From contig NZ_JBHOQV010000208.1 of assembly GCF_042408735.1 (NCBI RefSeq), positions 42,337-106,336 on the forward strand: a stretch of 64,000 bases of DNA, written 5' to 3'. The position numbers and the translations under genes are program-made. Position 1 is the first letter of the stretch, and each line of letters opens with the position of its first letter. Origin of the DNA: Thermogemmatispora sp042408735 (GTDB taxonomy: Bacteria; Chloroflexota; Ktedonobacteria; Ktedonobacterales; Ktedonobacteraceae). The notes under the pieces were generated by a model. That model did no database searches. It worked only from the letters and a program-made list of their open reading frames with translations, and had not been told where the DNA came from. Positions 41,610-50,941 of this stretch are shown in pieces.

Positions 41610-42677
41610 TCAGTGCGGCAAGAAGGCGTTGGTATAGAGCGAGTCGAAGTTTAACGAACGTACTACCTGGCCGCTGCTATTCTTGATCTGGCCGGTATCC
41701 AAGATAAACTGGGGATAGCCATGCCAGGGAGCGGAGTCCTGCCAGCCCCACTGGCGGCCCGGGTCAGCGTAGCGCGGACTCAAGAACTCCTGGCTGGCGA
41801 GGACCAGGCCAGGATCAGGGAAGGTACCCTTGGGGGCCTCCTTGAGCAGCATCTGGGCCGCTTCACGCGGATGCTGGCGTGCATACTCGTAGCCGCGCGC
41901 CGTCGCCGCCATGAAGCGCCTCAGCACATCCGGCTCCTCCTTGATCTGACGTGGCCCCGTAATCAGCGTTGGGGTATAGTAATCGGGAATGCCATAGCTG
42001 GTCACAGGAAAGACGTTGAGCTGCACCCCCTGGCGCTGAGCCTGAATGACCTCCCAGCCCTCGAATACCCAGACGAAGTCGACCCGCCCGCTCTCCAGGG
42101 CCTGCATACTATCGACATCCAGAGTAACGCTGCGAAAGACCCCCTTGCCGCCGTCGTGCCTGATGATAGCGCTGACGACTGCCGTCTCATAGGGCGCCCC
42201 GAAGGCCGCATAGACTTTGCCATCGAGGTCGCGCGGGCGCTTCAAGCCGGACTTGGCCAGTGTCACCAGAGCCGAAGTATTGTGTTGGATAATGGCTGCA
42301 ATCGAGACCACCGGCTGGTCGAGAGCTGCATCAGTGACCACGCCCTCGGTGGAGCTGATGCCCACGTCGGCTTTGCCAGTACTGACCAGCACATCGGGTG
42401 AGACATTTGAAGAAAACGGGAGAATCTCCAGTCTGATCCCCTCCTGGGCATACCAACCCTGGGCCAGCGCCACATAAATGCCCGTGTGATTGGTGTTCGG
42501 CGTCCAATCAAGCGCCAGCTTGACGGTCGTCAGGGGGCGAGCCGTACCGCTGCCCGCCGGTCCCAGGCCGCTGCCAGAACTGGTCAGGTGCTGCTGCCAG
42601 AGAAAGGCCCCCACGACGACCACGATGACCAGGATGGGGATCACAATGCTTAACGTCAAACGTGTTCTGTTGCTCAT
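41610..42677 (-). CDS. thiY: Thiamine-precursor ABC transporter binding protein (ThiY/NMT1 family)
   Basis: 355 residues. An N-terminal membrane segment (LSIVIPILVIVVVVGAFLWQ) anchors an NMT1/THI5-like domain: VKLALDWTPNTNHTGIYVAL, ADVGISSTEGVVTDAALDQP, and YAAFGAPYETAVVSAIIRHD. The family binds HMP or N-formyl-aminomethylpyrimidine. There is no lipobox Cys, so it is held by an uncleaved anchor. The ATG at 42677 is nine bases after AAAGGA; the upstream TTG overlaps that site. It is the last gene of the TPP-controlled operon. Confidence 0.9.
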   Translation of the reverse strand: MSNRTRLTLSIVIPILVIVVVVGAFLWQQHLTSSGSGLGPAGSGTARPLTTVKLALDWTPNTNHTGIYVALAQGWYAQEGIRLEILPFSSNVSPDVLVSTGKADVGISSTEGVVTDAALDQPVVSIAAIIQHNTSALVTLAKSGLKRPRDLDGKVYAAFGAPYETAVVSAIIRHDGGKGVFRSVTLDVDSMQALESGRVDFVWVFEGWEVIQAQRQGVQLNVFPVTSYGIPDYYTPTLITGPRQIKEEPDVLRRFMAATARGYEYARQHPREAAQMLLKEAPKGTFPDPGLVLASQEFLSPRYADPGRQWGWQDSAPWHGYPQFILDTGQIKNSSGQVVRSLNFDSLYTNAFLPH

Positions 42678-42731
42678 GGCGACATATCCTTTCAAGCAGA
42701 TAAAGCAGGAGAAGAGCGAGAGCAGGGTCCC

Positions 42732-43523
42732 TCAGCGCCGCGTACGAGCCTGGGTAAAATACCAGGGGAGGGCCAGGCGCTCGCAGAGGGCCACCAGGCC
42801 AAAGAGCAGGATGGTCAAGACCACGGTAATCAGCACTGCCGCCAGCACGTTGGCCATCGCGAAGGAGTTGGCCGAGGTCTCCATATAGAGGCCCAGGCCC
42901 TTTTCTGCCCCGACATATTCGCCGACAATGGCCCCCGTTACGCTGTAGGTGACCGCAATGCGCAGACCGGAGAAAAAGGCCGGCAAGGCCCCTGGCAAGC
43001 GCACCAGCCAGAGGATCTGCCAGCGGGAAGCGCGCATACTCCGCAGGAGCCTGATCAGCTCCGGCTCGACGCTCAGCAGGCCGTCGGCGCAGGCCACGGC
43101 AATAGGGAAAAAGCAATAAAGGATCACCAGCAGGATCTTGGGAAGCAGACCATAGCCGAACCAGACCAGCAGCAGCGGCGCCAGCGCGACCATCGGGATG
43201 GTCTGCGAGGTAAGCAGCAGTGGGTAGAGGGCCCGCCGTACCCAGGGGGAGAGATCGAGCAGAATAGCGATCAGCAGGCCCAGCACCACCGAGATAGCCA
43301 GGCCAAGCAGAGTCTCGACCAGCGTCTGCAGAGTATGCTCATAGAGAAGGTCCCAATTGGCAGCCAATGCCAGCAGCATCGCCGTTGGCGTGGGCAGAAC
43401 AAAGGGACTCACATGGGCCAGACGCACATAGCTCTCCCAGATCACTAGAAGAAGCGTCGCCAGAATGATGGCCGGTCCATAGCTGGCCAGCTTACGCAAC
43501 ATGCTCAGGCCCTTGCCATTCAT
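42732..43523 (-). CDS. thiX: Thiamine-precursor ABC transporter permease
   Basis: 263 residues, about six membrane spans, binding-protein-dependent permease (SsuC/TauC class). It has the cytoplasmic EAA-like loop RLLRSMRASRWQILWLVRLP ... GALPAFFSGLRIAVTYS and the TSQTIPMVALAPLLLVWFG segment typical of nitrate/taurine/thiamine-precursor permeases. Its ATG overlaps the ATPase stop by four bases (ATGA). The substrate assignment comes from the riboswitch and ThiY neighbour. Confidence 0.9.
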   Translation of the reverse strand: MNGKGLSMLRKLASYGPAIILATLLLVIWESYVRLAHVSPFVLPTPTAMLLALAANWDLLYEHTLQTLVETLLGLAISVVLGLLIAILLDLSPWVRRALYPLLLTSQTIPMVALAPLLLVWFGYGLLPKILLVILYCFFPIAVACADGLLSVEPELIRLLRSMRASRWQILWLVRLPGALPAFFSGLRIAVTYSVTGAIVGEYVGAEKGLGLYMETSANSFAMANVLAAVLITVVLTILLFGLVALCERLALPWYFTQARTRR

Positions 43524-44290
43524 GCCGTCTGCTCCTTCAGTAGCAAGCCAATTAACTCCTGTTCAAGGCTGGCGGCCTCAGCGCTGGCCAGTTGTTCGGG
43601 GCGCCGCGGACGTGGCAGCCCCACCTCGACGACGCGCAGCACCCGCGCCGGGCGGGCGCTGAAGACGTAGATGCGATCGGAGAGCAAGATGGCCTCGCGC
43701 ACATCATGGGTGATAAAGAGAATGCTGGCCTGCAAACTTCGCCACAACTCCTGCAGCCACATCTGCAGGGAGAGGCGCGTCAGAGCGTCCAAGGCCCCAA
43801 ACGGTTCGTCGAGCAGGAGAAAGGAGGGGTGAAAGAGGACGGTGCGCAGCAAGGCCACGCGCTGGCTCATGCCCCCCGAGAGCGAGGCCGGATAGTGGTC
43901 GGCAAACTCACTCAGGCCAAAGCGCTTGAGCAGTTCCCGCGCCTGCTCTTGCGCCCTCTTGCGCGGGATACGGCGAATGTCGAGGCCCAACATCACGTTC
44001 TCCTCAACGGTACGCCAGGGCAGGAGCAGCGGCTGCTGTGGCATATAGCCCGTTTTTCCAGCTCGGTCGCCATTCACCTGCCCGTCAAGGATAATGGTGC
44101 CGCCGCTCGGCTCCTCGACGCCGGCAATAATGTTGAAGAGGGTACTTTTCCCGCAGCCACTCGGTCCGATGATGGTCACAAACTCGCCCTCGTTGACCAA
44201 CAGGTCGATGCCGGCCAGGGCCTCCACGCGCTGCCTGCCGGTACGGTAGCTGTGCGTGACCCCCTCAAGCCGCAATTTGGGAGACTGCAT
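43520..44290 (-). CDS. thiZ: Thiamine-precursor ABC transporter ATP-binding protein
   Basis: 256 residues. Walker A GPSGCGKST, Q-loop YMPQQPLLLPWRTVEENV, signature LSGGMSQRVALLR, Walker B FLLLDEPFGALD and the H-loop ITHDVREA are complete. It belongs to the TauB/SsuB-type ATPases. The ATG at 44290 has TTGGAG seven bases upstream. It is the first gene after the TPP riboswitch; its 3' end overlaps the permease gene. Confidence 0.92.
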   Translation of the reverse strand: MQSPKLRLEGVTHSYRTGRQRVEALAGIDLLVNEGEFVTIIGPSGCGKSTLFNIIAGVEEPSGGTIILDGQVNGDRAGKTGYMPQQPLLLPWRTVEENVMLGLDIRRIPRKRAQEQARELLKRFGLSEFADHYPASLSGGMSQRVALLRTVLFHPSFLLLDEPFGALDALTRLSLQMWLQELWRSLQASILFITHDVREAILLSDRIYVFSARPARVLRVVEVGLPRPRRPEQLASAEAASLEQELIGLLLKEQTA

Positions 44291-44615
44291 CGTATTGCTC
44301 CAATGACGCAAAAAACGCTGCTCTACACGGCAGCCAGGCACGCAGGCTGCAGCGCTGAGGGGAAAGCCGAGCTGGCCGCCGCTCGCGGGCAGGGAACTGG
44401 AGCGGAGATCTGGAGGACAGAGCTACAGCGTTGAGCACTGAAGAGAGGAGGGGAAAGTGAAACCAGAGACCACACGTCTGCCTCTTGCTCCAGGCCGCTT
44501 TCTGCCCGAGGCCCTTCCGAGGCAGGCCCGAAAGCGGCAGCTTTGGGGCAACGAGGCGGGTCGCTTGCTCATAGGCATCCCCCTCGCTGGCTCGCTCGGA
44601 GCTGGAATACATCTT

Positions 44616-44642
44616 GCGAGCGCCGAGAGCGGATGCGCTCGC
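44616..44642 (-). promoter_or_regulatory. Hairpin next to the TPP riboswitch, possible expression platform
   Basis: A perfect 8-bp stem GCGAGCGC/GCGCTCGC with an 11-base loop sits directly 3' of the riboswitch GGGAAGC strand. It has no U-tract, so if it is part of the switch it may act through alternative pairing or Rho rather than as an intrinsic terminator. Confidence 0.5.
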
Positions 44643-44643
44643 C

Positions 44644-44742
44644 GCTTCCCTCCGCTGGCATTACCCAGATCAGGTTTTCAGGGTCGGCAAGCCATCCATC
44701 GATGGCCGCCCTCTCAGCCTGAAACGGCTCCCCTAGCAGCGC
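44644..44742 (-). promoter_or_regulatory. TPP (THI-element) riboswitch
   Basis: The minus strand reads GCTGCTAGGGGAGCC, then CAGGCTGAGAGGG, a variable arm, ACCCTGAAAACCTGATCTGG and GTAATGCCAGCGGAGGGAAG. These are the conserved thi-box strands: the CUGAGA of the pyrimidine-sensing arm and the ACCUGAUCUGGGUAAUGCCAGCG of the pyrophosphate arm. It lies 350 bases before the ABC ATPase gene and should shut the operon when TPP is high. The variable P3 arm is extended. Confidence 0.96.
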
Positions 44743-44858
44743 CATTGGTTGACGACAATCCCAGGCCAGGCTGTCTGTGATGCTCTCTTGAATGAAAACC
44801 GCAGGTACTGCGCCGCATGCCCAGTTGGGCCGCCTGGTCGTCAGCCCTTGCACCGGTA

Positions 44859-44888
44859 TTATAGCCCATAAGCACGACCGCTGTGAAG
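44859..44888 (-). promoter_or_regulatory. Promoter of the TPP-riboswitch operon
   Basis: On the minus strand TTCACA (44883-44888), 18 bases, then a perfect TATAAT (44859-44864). Transcription would start about 110 bases before the riboswitch. Confidence 0.65.
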
Positions 44889-45233
44889 GGAGCGTGGCCC
44901 GAGCCGGGCAGGCGGAGCGGCGGCGGCTTTCCCCCACCACTACCACCTGACCCCCGTCTGACACTCACCTTTAGGGCGGCGGACGTGTTAGAATAAAGAC
45001 TACCCCTACCAGGCACTGGCCGCGGCTGCCACTGGCCCGAGAGAGGAAAGGGCCAGGCCAGCAGACCGGCCAGGCGAACGCGGCAGGCATGGTTCCACAG
45101 GGTGCGCTCTCAGCCTCCCCCATCCATGCAGCCAGCTAGCCAGCCGGCACAGCGGGCATAGTGCCCGAGCGAGGGCGGCGAGATCGCCCAGCGGGGTAGA
45201 AGGACAGACGAGAGAAGAGAGGAGAGCGGAGGC

Positions 45234-46580
45234 ATGTCCGGTAGACTCGGCATCGAACTGCTGGTTATCTTTCTATTAATGGTCGCCAACGGCTTCTTTG
45301 CGGCCTCAGAAATCGCAACGGTGTCAGCCCGACGTGGCAGGCTGCAGCAGCAGGCTGAGGCGGGGAAGAGACAGGCCCGACAGGCACTGGAGTTGGCCGA
45401 GGAACCGGACCGCTTTCTCGCCACCGTCCAGGTAGGCATCACGCTGATCAGCACGCTGGCTGCGGCTTTCAGCGGTGCCAGTCTGAGCGTTCCCCTGGCG
45501 GCCTGGCTGCGCACTCTGCCCGTTGTTGGCGCCTATGCCGACAGCCTGGCCCTGGCCATCGATGTCCTGCTGATCACCTACTTCACCCTCGTGATCGGTG
45601 AGCTGGCACCCAAGCGCCTGGCTCTGCAACATGCCGAGAGCGTGGCCTGTGCCGCTGCCCCGATCATGACCCTGCTCTCGCGCATCGCCCGCCCCATTGT
45701 GGGCCTGCTCACGCTCTCCACCAACCTCCTGCTACGTCTCCTCGGCCAACGCAGCGAGGTCCAGCCCGAGGTCACCGAAGAGGATATCGTCTATCTGACC
45801 CACGAAGGCTTCACCAGCGGAGCCGTCGAGCGCGAAGAAGAGGAATTCATTCGGCGCGCCCTGCACTTCGCCGACCGCACGGTGCGCGAGGTGATGCGCC
45901 CCCGCAGCGAAATCGTGGCTATCGAGGCCAGCGCCTCCCTCCAGGAGGTTGCGCAGCTCTTCCGAGAGAGCGGCTACAGCCGCCTGCCGGTCTATCGGGA
46001 GACGATCGACAATATTCTTGGCATCCTGCACGCGAAAGATCTGCTCTACATGCTGACCGGCAGCAACAGCCGCGACTACCTGCGTCTGCTACGGACACCG
46101 CTCTTTGCCCTGGAGCAGCAACACCTGGATGACTTGCTGCGCCGCTTCAAGCGAGAGCGAGCCCAGATCGCCATTGTGATCGACGAATACAGCCAGGTAA
46201 GTGGCCTGGTCACAATGGAGGACCTGCTAGAGGAGCTGGTGGGCGAGATCCAGGACGAGTACGACCTGGACGAAGAACGCAGCATTGTGCAGCGAGAAGA
46301 CGGCTCATGGCTGGTCGACGGCCTGGAGAGCTACGAGACGGTTCGTGAGCAGATCGGGCTGCCACCCATTCCCGAGGAAGAGCGCGGCCAATACAGCAGC
46401 CTTGCCGGTCTGGTCCAGGCCCATCTTGACCGCATTCCTCACGAGGGGGACCGGCTTACCCTGGGCAACTTCGAGCTGGAAGTGGTCGATATGGATGGCC
46501 GGCGCGTCGATAAGGTCTTGATTCGCCAACGCCAGTCAGAGGAGCCGGCGCCCGAAGACGAACGGCAAACCTCGGCCTGA
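45234..46580 (+). CDS. CNNM/CorC-family (HlyC/CorC) membrane protein with CBS domains
   Basis: 448 residues. The DUF21/CNNM membrane domain occupies about 1-190: LVIFLLMVANGFFAASEIAT, then ITLISTLAAAFSGASLSVPL, VIGELAPKRLAL. A CBS pair follows at about 205-340 (DRTVREVMRPRSEIVAIEAS, SGYSRLPVYRETIDNILGIL, IVIDEYSQVSGLVTMEDLLE). The C-terminal CorC_HlyC domain is ERSIVQREDGSWLVDG onward. Members are implicated in Mg2+/Co2+ efflux or homeostasis. The acidic GEIQDEYDLDEE linker is typical. GGAGAGCGGAGGC lies before the ATG. Confidence 0.93.
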   Translation: MSGRLGIELLVIFLLMVANGFFAASEIATVSARRGRLQQQAEAGKRQARQALELAEEPDRFLATVQVGITLISTLAAAFSGASLSVPLAAWLRTLPVVGAYADSLALAIDVLLITYFTLVIGELAPKRLALQHAESVACAAAPIMTLLSRIARPIVGLLTLSTNLLLRLLGQRSEVQPEVTEEDIVYLTHEGFTSGAVEREEEEFIRRALHFADRTVREVMRPRSEIVAIEASASLQEVAQLFRESGYSRLPVYRETIDNILGILHAKDLLYMLTGSNSRDYLRLLRTPLFALEQQHLDDLLRRFKRERAQIAIVIDEYSQVSGLVTMEDLLEELVGEIQDEYDLDEERSIVQREDGSWLVDGLESYETVREQIGLPPIPEEERGQYSSLAGLVQAHLDRIPHEGDRLTLGNFELEVVDMDGRRVDKVLIRQRQSEEPAPEDERQTSA

Positions 46581-46841
46581 CAGCCTCCCCCAGGTCAAGG
46601 GTTCCAGCCAATCGGAGAAGCCCACCCTGCCCTGACTGGGCCTCGGTCCCGGCCTTCTCCCCGGCTGGCGGGCTGGCTGGGGCGAAGCACTGACCAGCCC
46701 CAGGTCTGGCTGGCGACGGCCGTCAGGAGGACGAGCGCGGCGCCGGTCGCCCGCCAGCCCTCGCTTTCGGTAGCATCGAGATAGCAACCGGGAGGAAGGG
46801 AGAGAGGGAAAGAGGCAGCCCTGCCGCAACGGCCAGCAGCG

Positions 46842-47822
46842 CTACGTGAGCGAGAGAACTAGCTTTCCAAAGTTCCGGTTCTCGCCCATATAGCGGTGAG
46901 CTTCGGCGATCTCCTCCAGCGGATAGACACGCTCGACGACCGGCCTGACCTTGCCGCTCGCCAGCAAGGGAAGCACCGAGGTCGCAAAGCGGCGCGTGAC
47001 CGCCAGCTTCTCCTCCAGGCTGCGGGCCCGCAAGGTCGAGCCGCGGATCTGCAAGCGTTTGGCCATCAGCAGCCCGAGATTGATCTCGGCCTGGGCCCCT
47101 CCCATCGTGGCCAGAATGACCATTCGGCCCCAGGGAGCCAGGGCCTCCATATTCTGGGTCAGATAGGCAGAGCCAACGAAGTCCAGCACCACATGCACGC
47201 CCTGGCCCTGAGTCAGGCGCTGCACCTCGGCAGCGAAATCCTGAGCAGCGAGGGCGTGGTCCAGTCCCAGCCCACGAGCCTGCTCCAGCTTGGCCGGCGT
47301 TCGTGCGGTACCGAAGGTGGTGGCCCCAACAGCGTGGGCAAGCTGAATGGCCGCCGTGCCCACGCCGCTGCCAGCAGCATGGATCAGAACGCGCTCGCCC
47401 ATCTGCAGGCCCGCCTGCGTGAAGAGGGCATCGTGAGCGGTCATGAAGACCTCGGGGATGGCAGCCGCCTGCTCAAAGTCAAGATTGTCTGGGACCTCAA
47501 CTAATAATCCTTCATGAACTACAATGTACTCGGCCTGGGCCCCTCCGCCAGCCAGGCCCATCACACGCTGGCCTGGCCGCCAGCGACGCGCCAGTGGCCC
47601 CAGAGCCTCGACAGTTCCCGCGAACTCTAGACCGGGAATATCAGGGGGCACATCGGGCGGCGCCGGATAGCCGCCCGCGCGCTGCAGCAAATCGGCACGG
47701 TTAAGGCCAGCAGCATGAACGCGCACACGCACCTGATCGCCCTGGGGCTCCGGCGTCGGCACCTCGCGCACGGCAAGGACCTCGGGACCGCCAGGACGAG
47801 TGATCACAACTGCTCGCATCAA
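46842..47822 (-). CDS. NAD(P)H:quinone oxidoreductase, zeta-crystallin/PIG3 type
   Basis: 326 residues, medium-chain dehydrogenase without zinc ligands. It begins MRAVVITRPGGPEVLAVREV and has VHAAGLNRADLLQRAGGYP (the PIG3-type motif), PDIPGLEFAGTVEALGP, the NADPH-binding VLIHAAGSGVGTAAIQLAHA and the closing YPLEEIAEAHRYMGENRNFG. It reduces quinones or enoyl-type substrates with NADPH in the cytoplasm. It is an isolated gene, convergent with the CorC-type gene. Confidence 0.93.
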   Translation of the reverse strand: MMRAVVITRPGGPEVLAVREVPTPEPQGDQVRVRVHAAGLNRADLLQRAGGYPAPPDVPPDIPGLEFAGTVEALGPLARRWRPGQRVMGLAGGGAQAEYIVVHEGLLVEVPDNLDFEQAAAIPEVFMTAHDALFTQAGLQMGERVLIHAAGSGVGTAAIQLAHAVGATTFGTARTPAKLEQARGLGLDHALAAQDFAAEVQRLTQGQGVHVVLDFVGSAYLTQNMEALAPWGRMVILATMGGAQAEINLGLLMAKRLQIRGSTLRARSLEEKLAVTRRFATSVLPLLASGKVRPVVERVYPLEEIAEAHRYMGENRNFGKLVLSLT

Positions 47823-48186
47823 AGCTCTTCCTCCATTCCATCAGGTTCCATTCGACTAGCCAGATGATTCGAGACGGCAGGCTACTTGCGTCCCTCGCTT
47901 TCTCGCTTTGGCCCTCAACTTAACCTTATCACATTTCGCTCTGAGACGCTGGCTCTGGCCAGCTAGCTCTGCCTGTCCTGGTACCTATCCTGGCGCCTCC
48001 CTTCCCGCCTGGCCTATCACCTGGTCTGACGCCTGGACGACTGCCAGGAGGGAGCGTGTTCGCCCGGCAGAGGCTATGGTATAATGGCCCAAGAATCCCT
48101 GGCTCGCAAGCCTGCAGATCGGGCCTGGAGAGAGAAGGCTACCAAGAGACACAGGCAGAGGAGAGAGAGGAGAGGACGCAGCTTCT
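47823..48186. other. Divergent promoter region before murF
   Basis: About 360 bases. A perfect TATAAT at 48080-48085 lies about 100 bases before murF, without a clear -35. The quinone oxidoreductase leader lies on the other side, AT-rich near 47915-47940. No gene is supported. Confidence 0.4.
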
Positions 48187-49638
48187 ATGTTTACCCTTAG
48201 CGACATCCGTCAAGCCTGCGGCGACAGCGCTCGCTTCTACGGCCTGGCCTCCCCGGAAACGGAGCGCCTTTTTCCGGCAGCCCACCACGATAGCCGCCAG
48301 ATCGAGCCTGGAGACCTGTTCATCGCGCTCAAGGGTCAGCATGTCGATGGCCATCGCTTCATCCCGGACGTTGCCCGCAAAGGGGCTGGCGGCGTTCTCT
48401 GCAGCCAACCTGCCGAGGACGTTCCTTCTTCCTTCTTGCAGATCGTGGTCCCTGACGTCCTCCAGGCCCTCCACGCCATTGCGCGCCAGCGCGCCCAGCG
48501 GCAAGATGGCACCATCTTTATCGGCATCACCGGTAGCAATGGCAAAACCAGCACCAAAGAAGCCATCGCCACCGTTCTCAGTCGGCAGGCGCCGACCCTT
48601 AAAACCTTCGCTTCGTATAACAACGAGATCGGCTATCCTCTGACGTTGCTGCGATTAGAGCCACAGCACCGCTACGCCGTTCTGGAGATGGGGGCCCAGT
48701 GGGTTGGCGAGCTGGCCTGGCTCTGCAGAACCATCGCCCGCCCGCACTGGTCAGTAATTACCAACGTCGGCAGCGCACACCTTGAATTCTTCAAATCGGT
48801 CGAGGGCATCGTCCAGGCCAAAGGCGAACTTGTCGAGGCCCTGCCAGCCGACGGGCTAGCCTTTCTCAACTACGACGACCCGCGGGTCCGTGGCATGGCG
48901 GCCCGCACCCAGGCCCGCGTCGTCTACTATGGCACAGCCGAGGAGGCCGAAGTGCGAGCCATTCCCGACGGCGGTGACCCACTGCGCGGGCGGCATTTCC
49001 AGCTCAGCTACCACGGCGAGCGCTGTCCGGTGCAGCTGCACATTCCTGGCGACCATGGCATCTACATCGCCCTCGCGGCGGCGGCGGTTGGCTGTGCCGC
49101 CGGCCTACCCCTTAGCGAGATTCGGGCCGCACTGGAGTCGCTGGCACCGGTCAAAGGGCGCGGCGAAATCAAGCCAGGACCAAACGGCAGTACCCTTATC
49201 GACGACAGCTACAATGCCAGTGCCGAATCGATCATCGCCATCGCGCGTGCCATGCAGGCCACGCCCGTTGAAAACGGCGGGCGGCGCTGGGCCGTGCTGG
49301 GCGACATCTTCGAGCTAGGTCCTCACGCCGAGCGTGAACACCGCCGTGCCGGCGAGGCCCTGGGCAGTCTGGTTGACTATGTGGTAGCCATCGGCGACCA
49401 GGCTCGCTACTATGTCGAGGGCGCTCAGGCCGCCGGCCTGCCCGCGGAGCGCACCCACTACTTCCCTGCCGACCCGCGGGACCGTTCCTCCCTGGAAGAG
49501 GCCAAGCGCGCAGCGGCTGCCCTGCTCGTCGCGGAGGTCCAATCCGCCGACCTGGTCCTGCTCAAAGGCTCGCGCGGCATGGCTATGGAGACCATGCTTG
49601 GCCTGTGGTCAGCCGGGCAGGCCATCAGTCCAGAATAA
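48187..49638 (+). CDS. murF: UDP-N-acetylmuramoyl-tripeptide--D-alanyl-D-alanine ligase
   Basis: 483 residues. It adds D-Ala-D-Ala to the muramyl tripeptide in the cytoplasm. Mur ligase features are HDSRQIEPGDLFIALKGQHVDGH in the N-domain, P-loop GITGSNGKTSTKEAIATVL, the YNNEIGYPLTLL motif diagnostic of MurF, VLEMGAQWVGELAW, NVGSAHLEFF and the C-domain IDDSYNASAESI and LKGSRGMAME. ddl follows 29 bases later and supplies its D-Ala-D-Ala substrate. Confidence 0.96.
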   Translation: MFTLSDIRQACGDSARFYGLASPETERLFPAAHHDSRQIEPGDLFIALKGQHVDGHRFIPDVARKGAGGVLCSQPAEDVPSSFLQIVVPDVLQALHAIARQRAQRQDGTIFIGITGSNGKTSTKEAIATVLSRQAPTLKTFASYNNEIGYPLTLLRLEPQHRYAVLEMGAQWVGELAWLCRTIARPHWSVITNVGSAHLEFFKSVEGIVQAKGELVEALPADGLAFLNYDDPRVRGMAARTQARVVYYGTAEEAEVRAIPDGGDPLRGRHFQLSYHGERCPVQLHIPGDHGIYIALAAAAVGCAAGLPLSEIRAALESLAPVKGRGEIKPGPNGSTLIDDSYNASAESIIAIARAMQATPVENGGRRWAVLGDIFELGPHAEREHRRAGEALGSLVDYVVAIGDQARYYVEGAQAAGLPAERTHYFPADPRDRSSLEEAKRAAAALLVAEVQSADLVLLKGSRGMAMETMLGLWSAGQAISPE

Positions 49639-49667
49639 ACGGGAAGAGAGGAAGGAGAGAGCAGAGC

Positions 49668-50816
49668 ATGCAGCATCCGCAACAAGGAAGGCACAAGCTT
49701 CGCGTCGGCGTCATCTTTGGTGGCCGTTCAGGCGAACACGAAGTCTCCATCGCCTCTGCCACCTCCATCATCGAGCACCTCGACCCCAACAAATACGAGG
49801 TCGTCCCCATCGCCATCACCCAGGAAGGTCGCTGGTTGCTGGGAGCCGGACCTCAGCATCTGCTAGCCGCCGAAAGAGAGCAGACAAGCGGGGGCCTCAG
49901 CGAGAGCCTGGCGGTTACCCTGCCTGGCGACCCCACAGTGGGACACCTGGTCCCACTGAGCCAGCCAGAGAGGCCGGAGCAGGTCGCCACAGCCGGCCAG
50001 CTAGACGTTATCTTCCCAGTCCTGCACGGCACCTATGGCGAAGACGGCACCCTGCAGGGCCTGCTTGAAATGGCTGGGGTCCCTTACGTCGGCTGCGGCG
50101 TCCTTGGCTCGGCTCTCGGCATGGACAAAGAAAAAATGAAAATGATCTTCCAGGCCGTCGGCCTGCCCATCGTCGACTACCTGGTTTACCGTCGTCACGA
50201 GTGGGAACGGGATCCCGTTTCCATCGTCGCCGCCATCGAGGCCCGACTCGGCTATCCCTCTTTCGTCAAGCCGGCCAACCTCGGCTCCAGCGTCGGCATC
50301 AGCAAAGCCCACAACCGCGCCGAGCTGGAGCAGGCTATCGCCCTGGCCGCCGAATATGACGGCAAAATCATCGTCGAGCGCGGCATCGACTGCCGCGAGC
50401 TGGAGTGTGCCGTGCTGGGCAACGACGAGCCACTGGCCTCGGTAGTCGGTGAGATCATTCCGAGCAACGAATTCTACGACTATCGCTCCAAGTACATCGA
50501 TAACCGCTCACAGATCGTGATACCTGCCGATCTGCCGCCGGAGAGCGCCGAGCTGGTGCGCCACTATGCCGTCAAGGCCTTCCTCGCCCTCGATCTGAGC
50601 GGCCTGGCGCGCGTCGACTTCTTCCTGGAAAAGGCCAGCGGGCAGCTTTACGTCAACGAGGTCAACACCATGCCCGGCTTCACCACCATTAGCATGTATC
50701 CCAAGCTCTGGCAGGCCAGCGGCCTCTCTTACGAGCAGCTACTCGACCGACTGATCGAGCTAGCCCTGGAGCGCCACGCTGATCGGCAGCGCAACCGCAC
50801 TCGGCTCCAGCTCTAA
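49668..50816 (+). CDS. ddl: D-alanine--D-alanine ligase
   Basis: 382 residues, ATP-grasp. It joins two D-Ala for MurF. Motifs are VGVIFGGRSGEHEVSIASA, FPVLHGTYGEDGTLQGLLE, PYVGCGVLGSALGMDK, FVKPANLGSSVGISKA and YVNEVNTMPGFTTISMYP. An extended loop around 65-105 makes it longer than E. coli Ddl. The ATG at 49668 has GGAAGGAG upstream; earlier in-frame starts lie inside murF. Co-transcription with murF is likely. Confidence 0.96.
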   Translation: MQHPQQGRHKLRVGVIFGGRSGEHEVSIASATSIIEHLDPNKYEVVPIAITQEGRWLLGAGPQHLLAAEREQTSGGLSESLAVTLPGDPTVGHLVPLSQPERPEQVATAGQLDVIFPVLHGTYGEDGTLQGLLEMAGVPYVGCGVLGSALGMDKEKMKMIFQAVGLPIVDYLVYRRHEWERDPVSIVAAIEARLGYPSFVKPANLGSSVGISKAHNRAELEQAIALAAEYDGKIIVERGIDCRELECAVLGNDEPLASVVGEIIPSNEFYDYRSKYIDNRSQIVIPADLPPESAELVRHYAVKAFLALDLSGLARVDFFLEKASGQLYVNEVNTMPGFTTISMYPKLWQASGLSYEQLLDRLIELALERHADRQRNRTRLQL

Positions 50817-50941
50817 CTGATATCCTGCTCATGCCAGGCTATGAGATCCAGTCCAGGCCGTGCTCCCGCCAGAGCGAGAGCAGACGGAGGCCAGGTCCGC
50901 CCAAACCCGCCGCGAAGAGAACCAGGAGACAGAGAGAGACT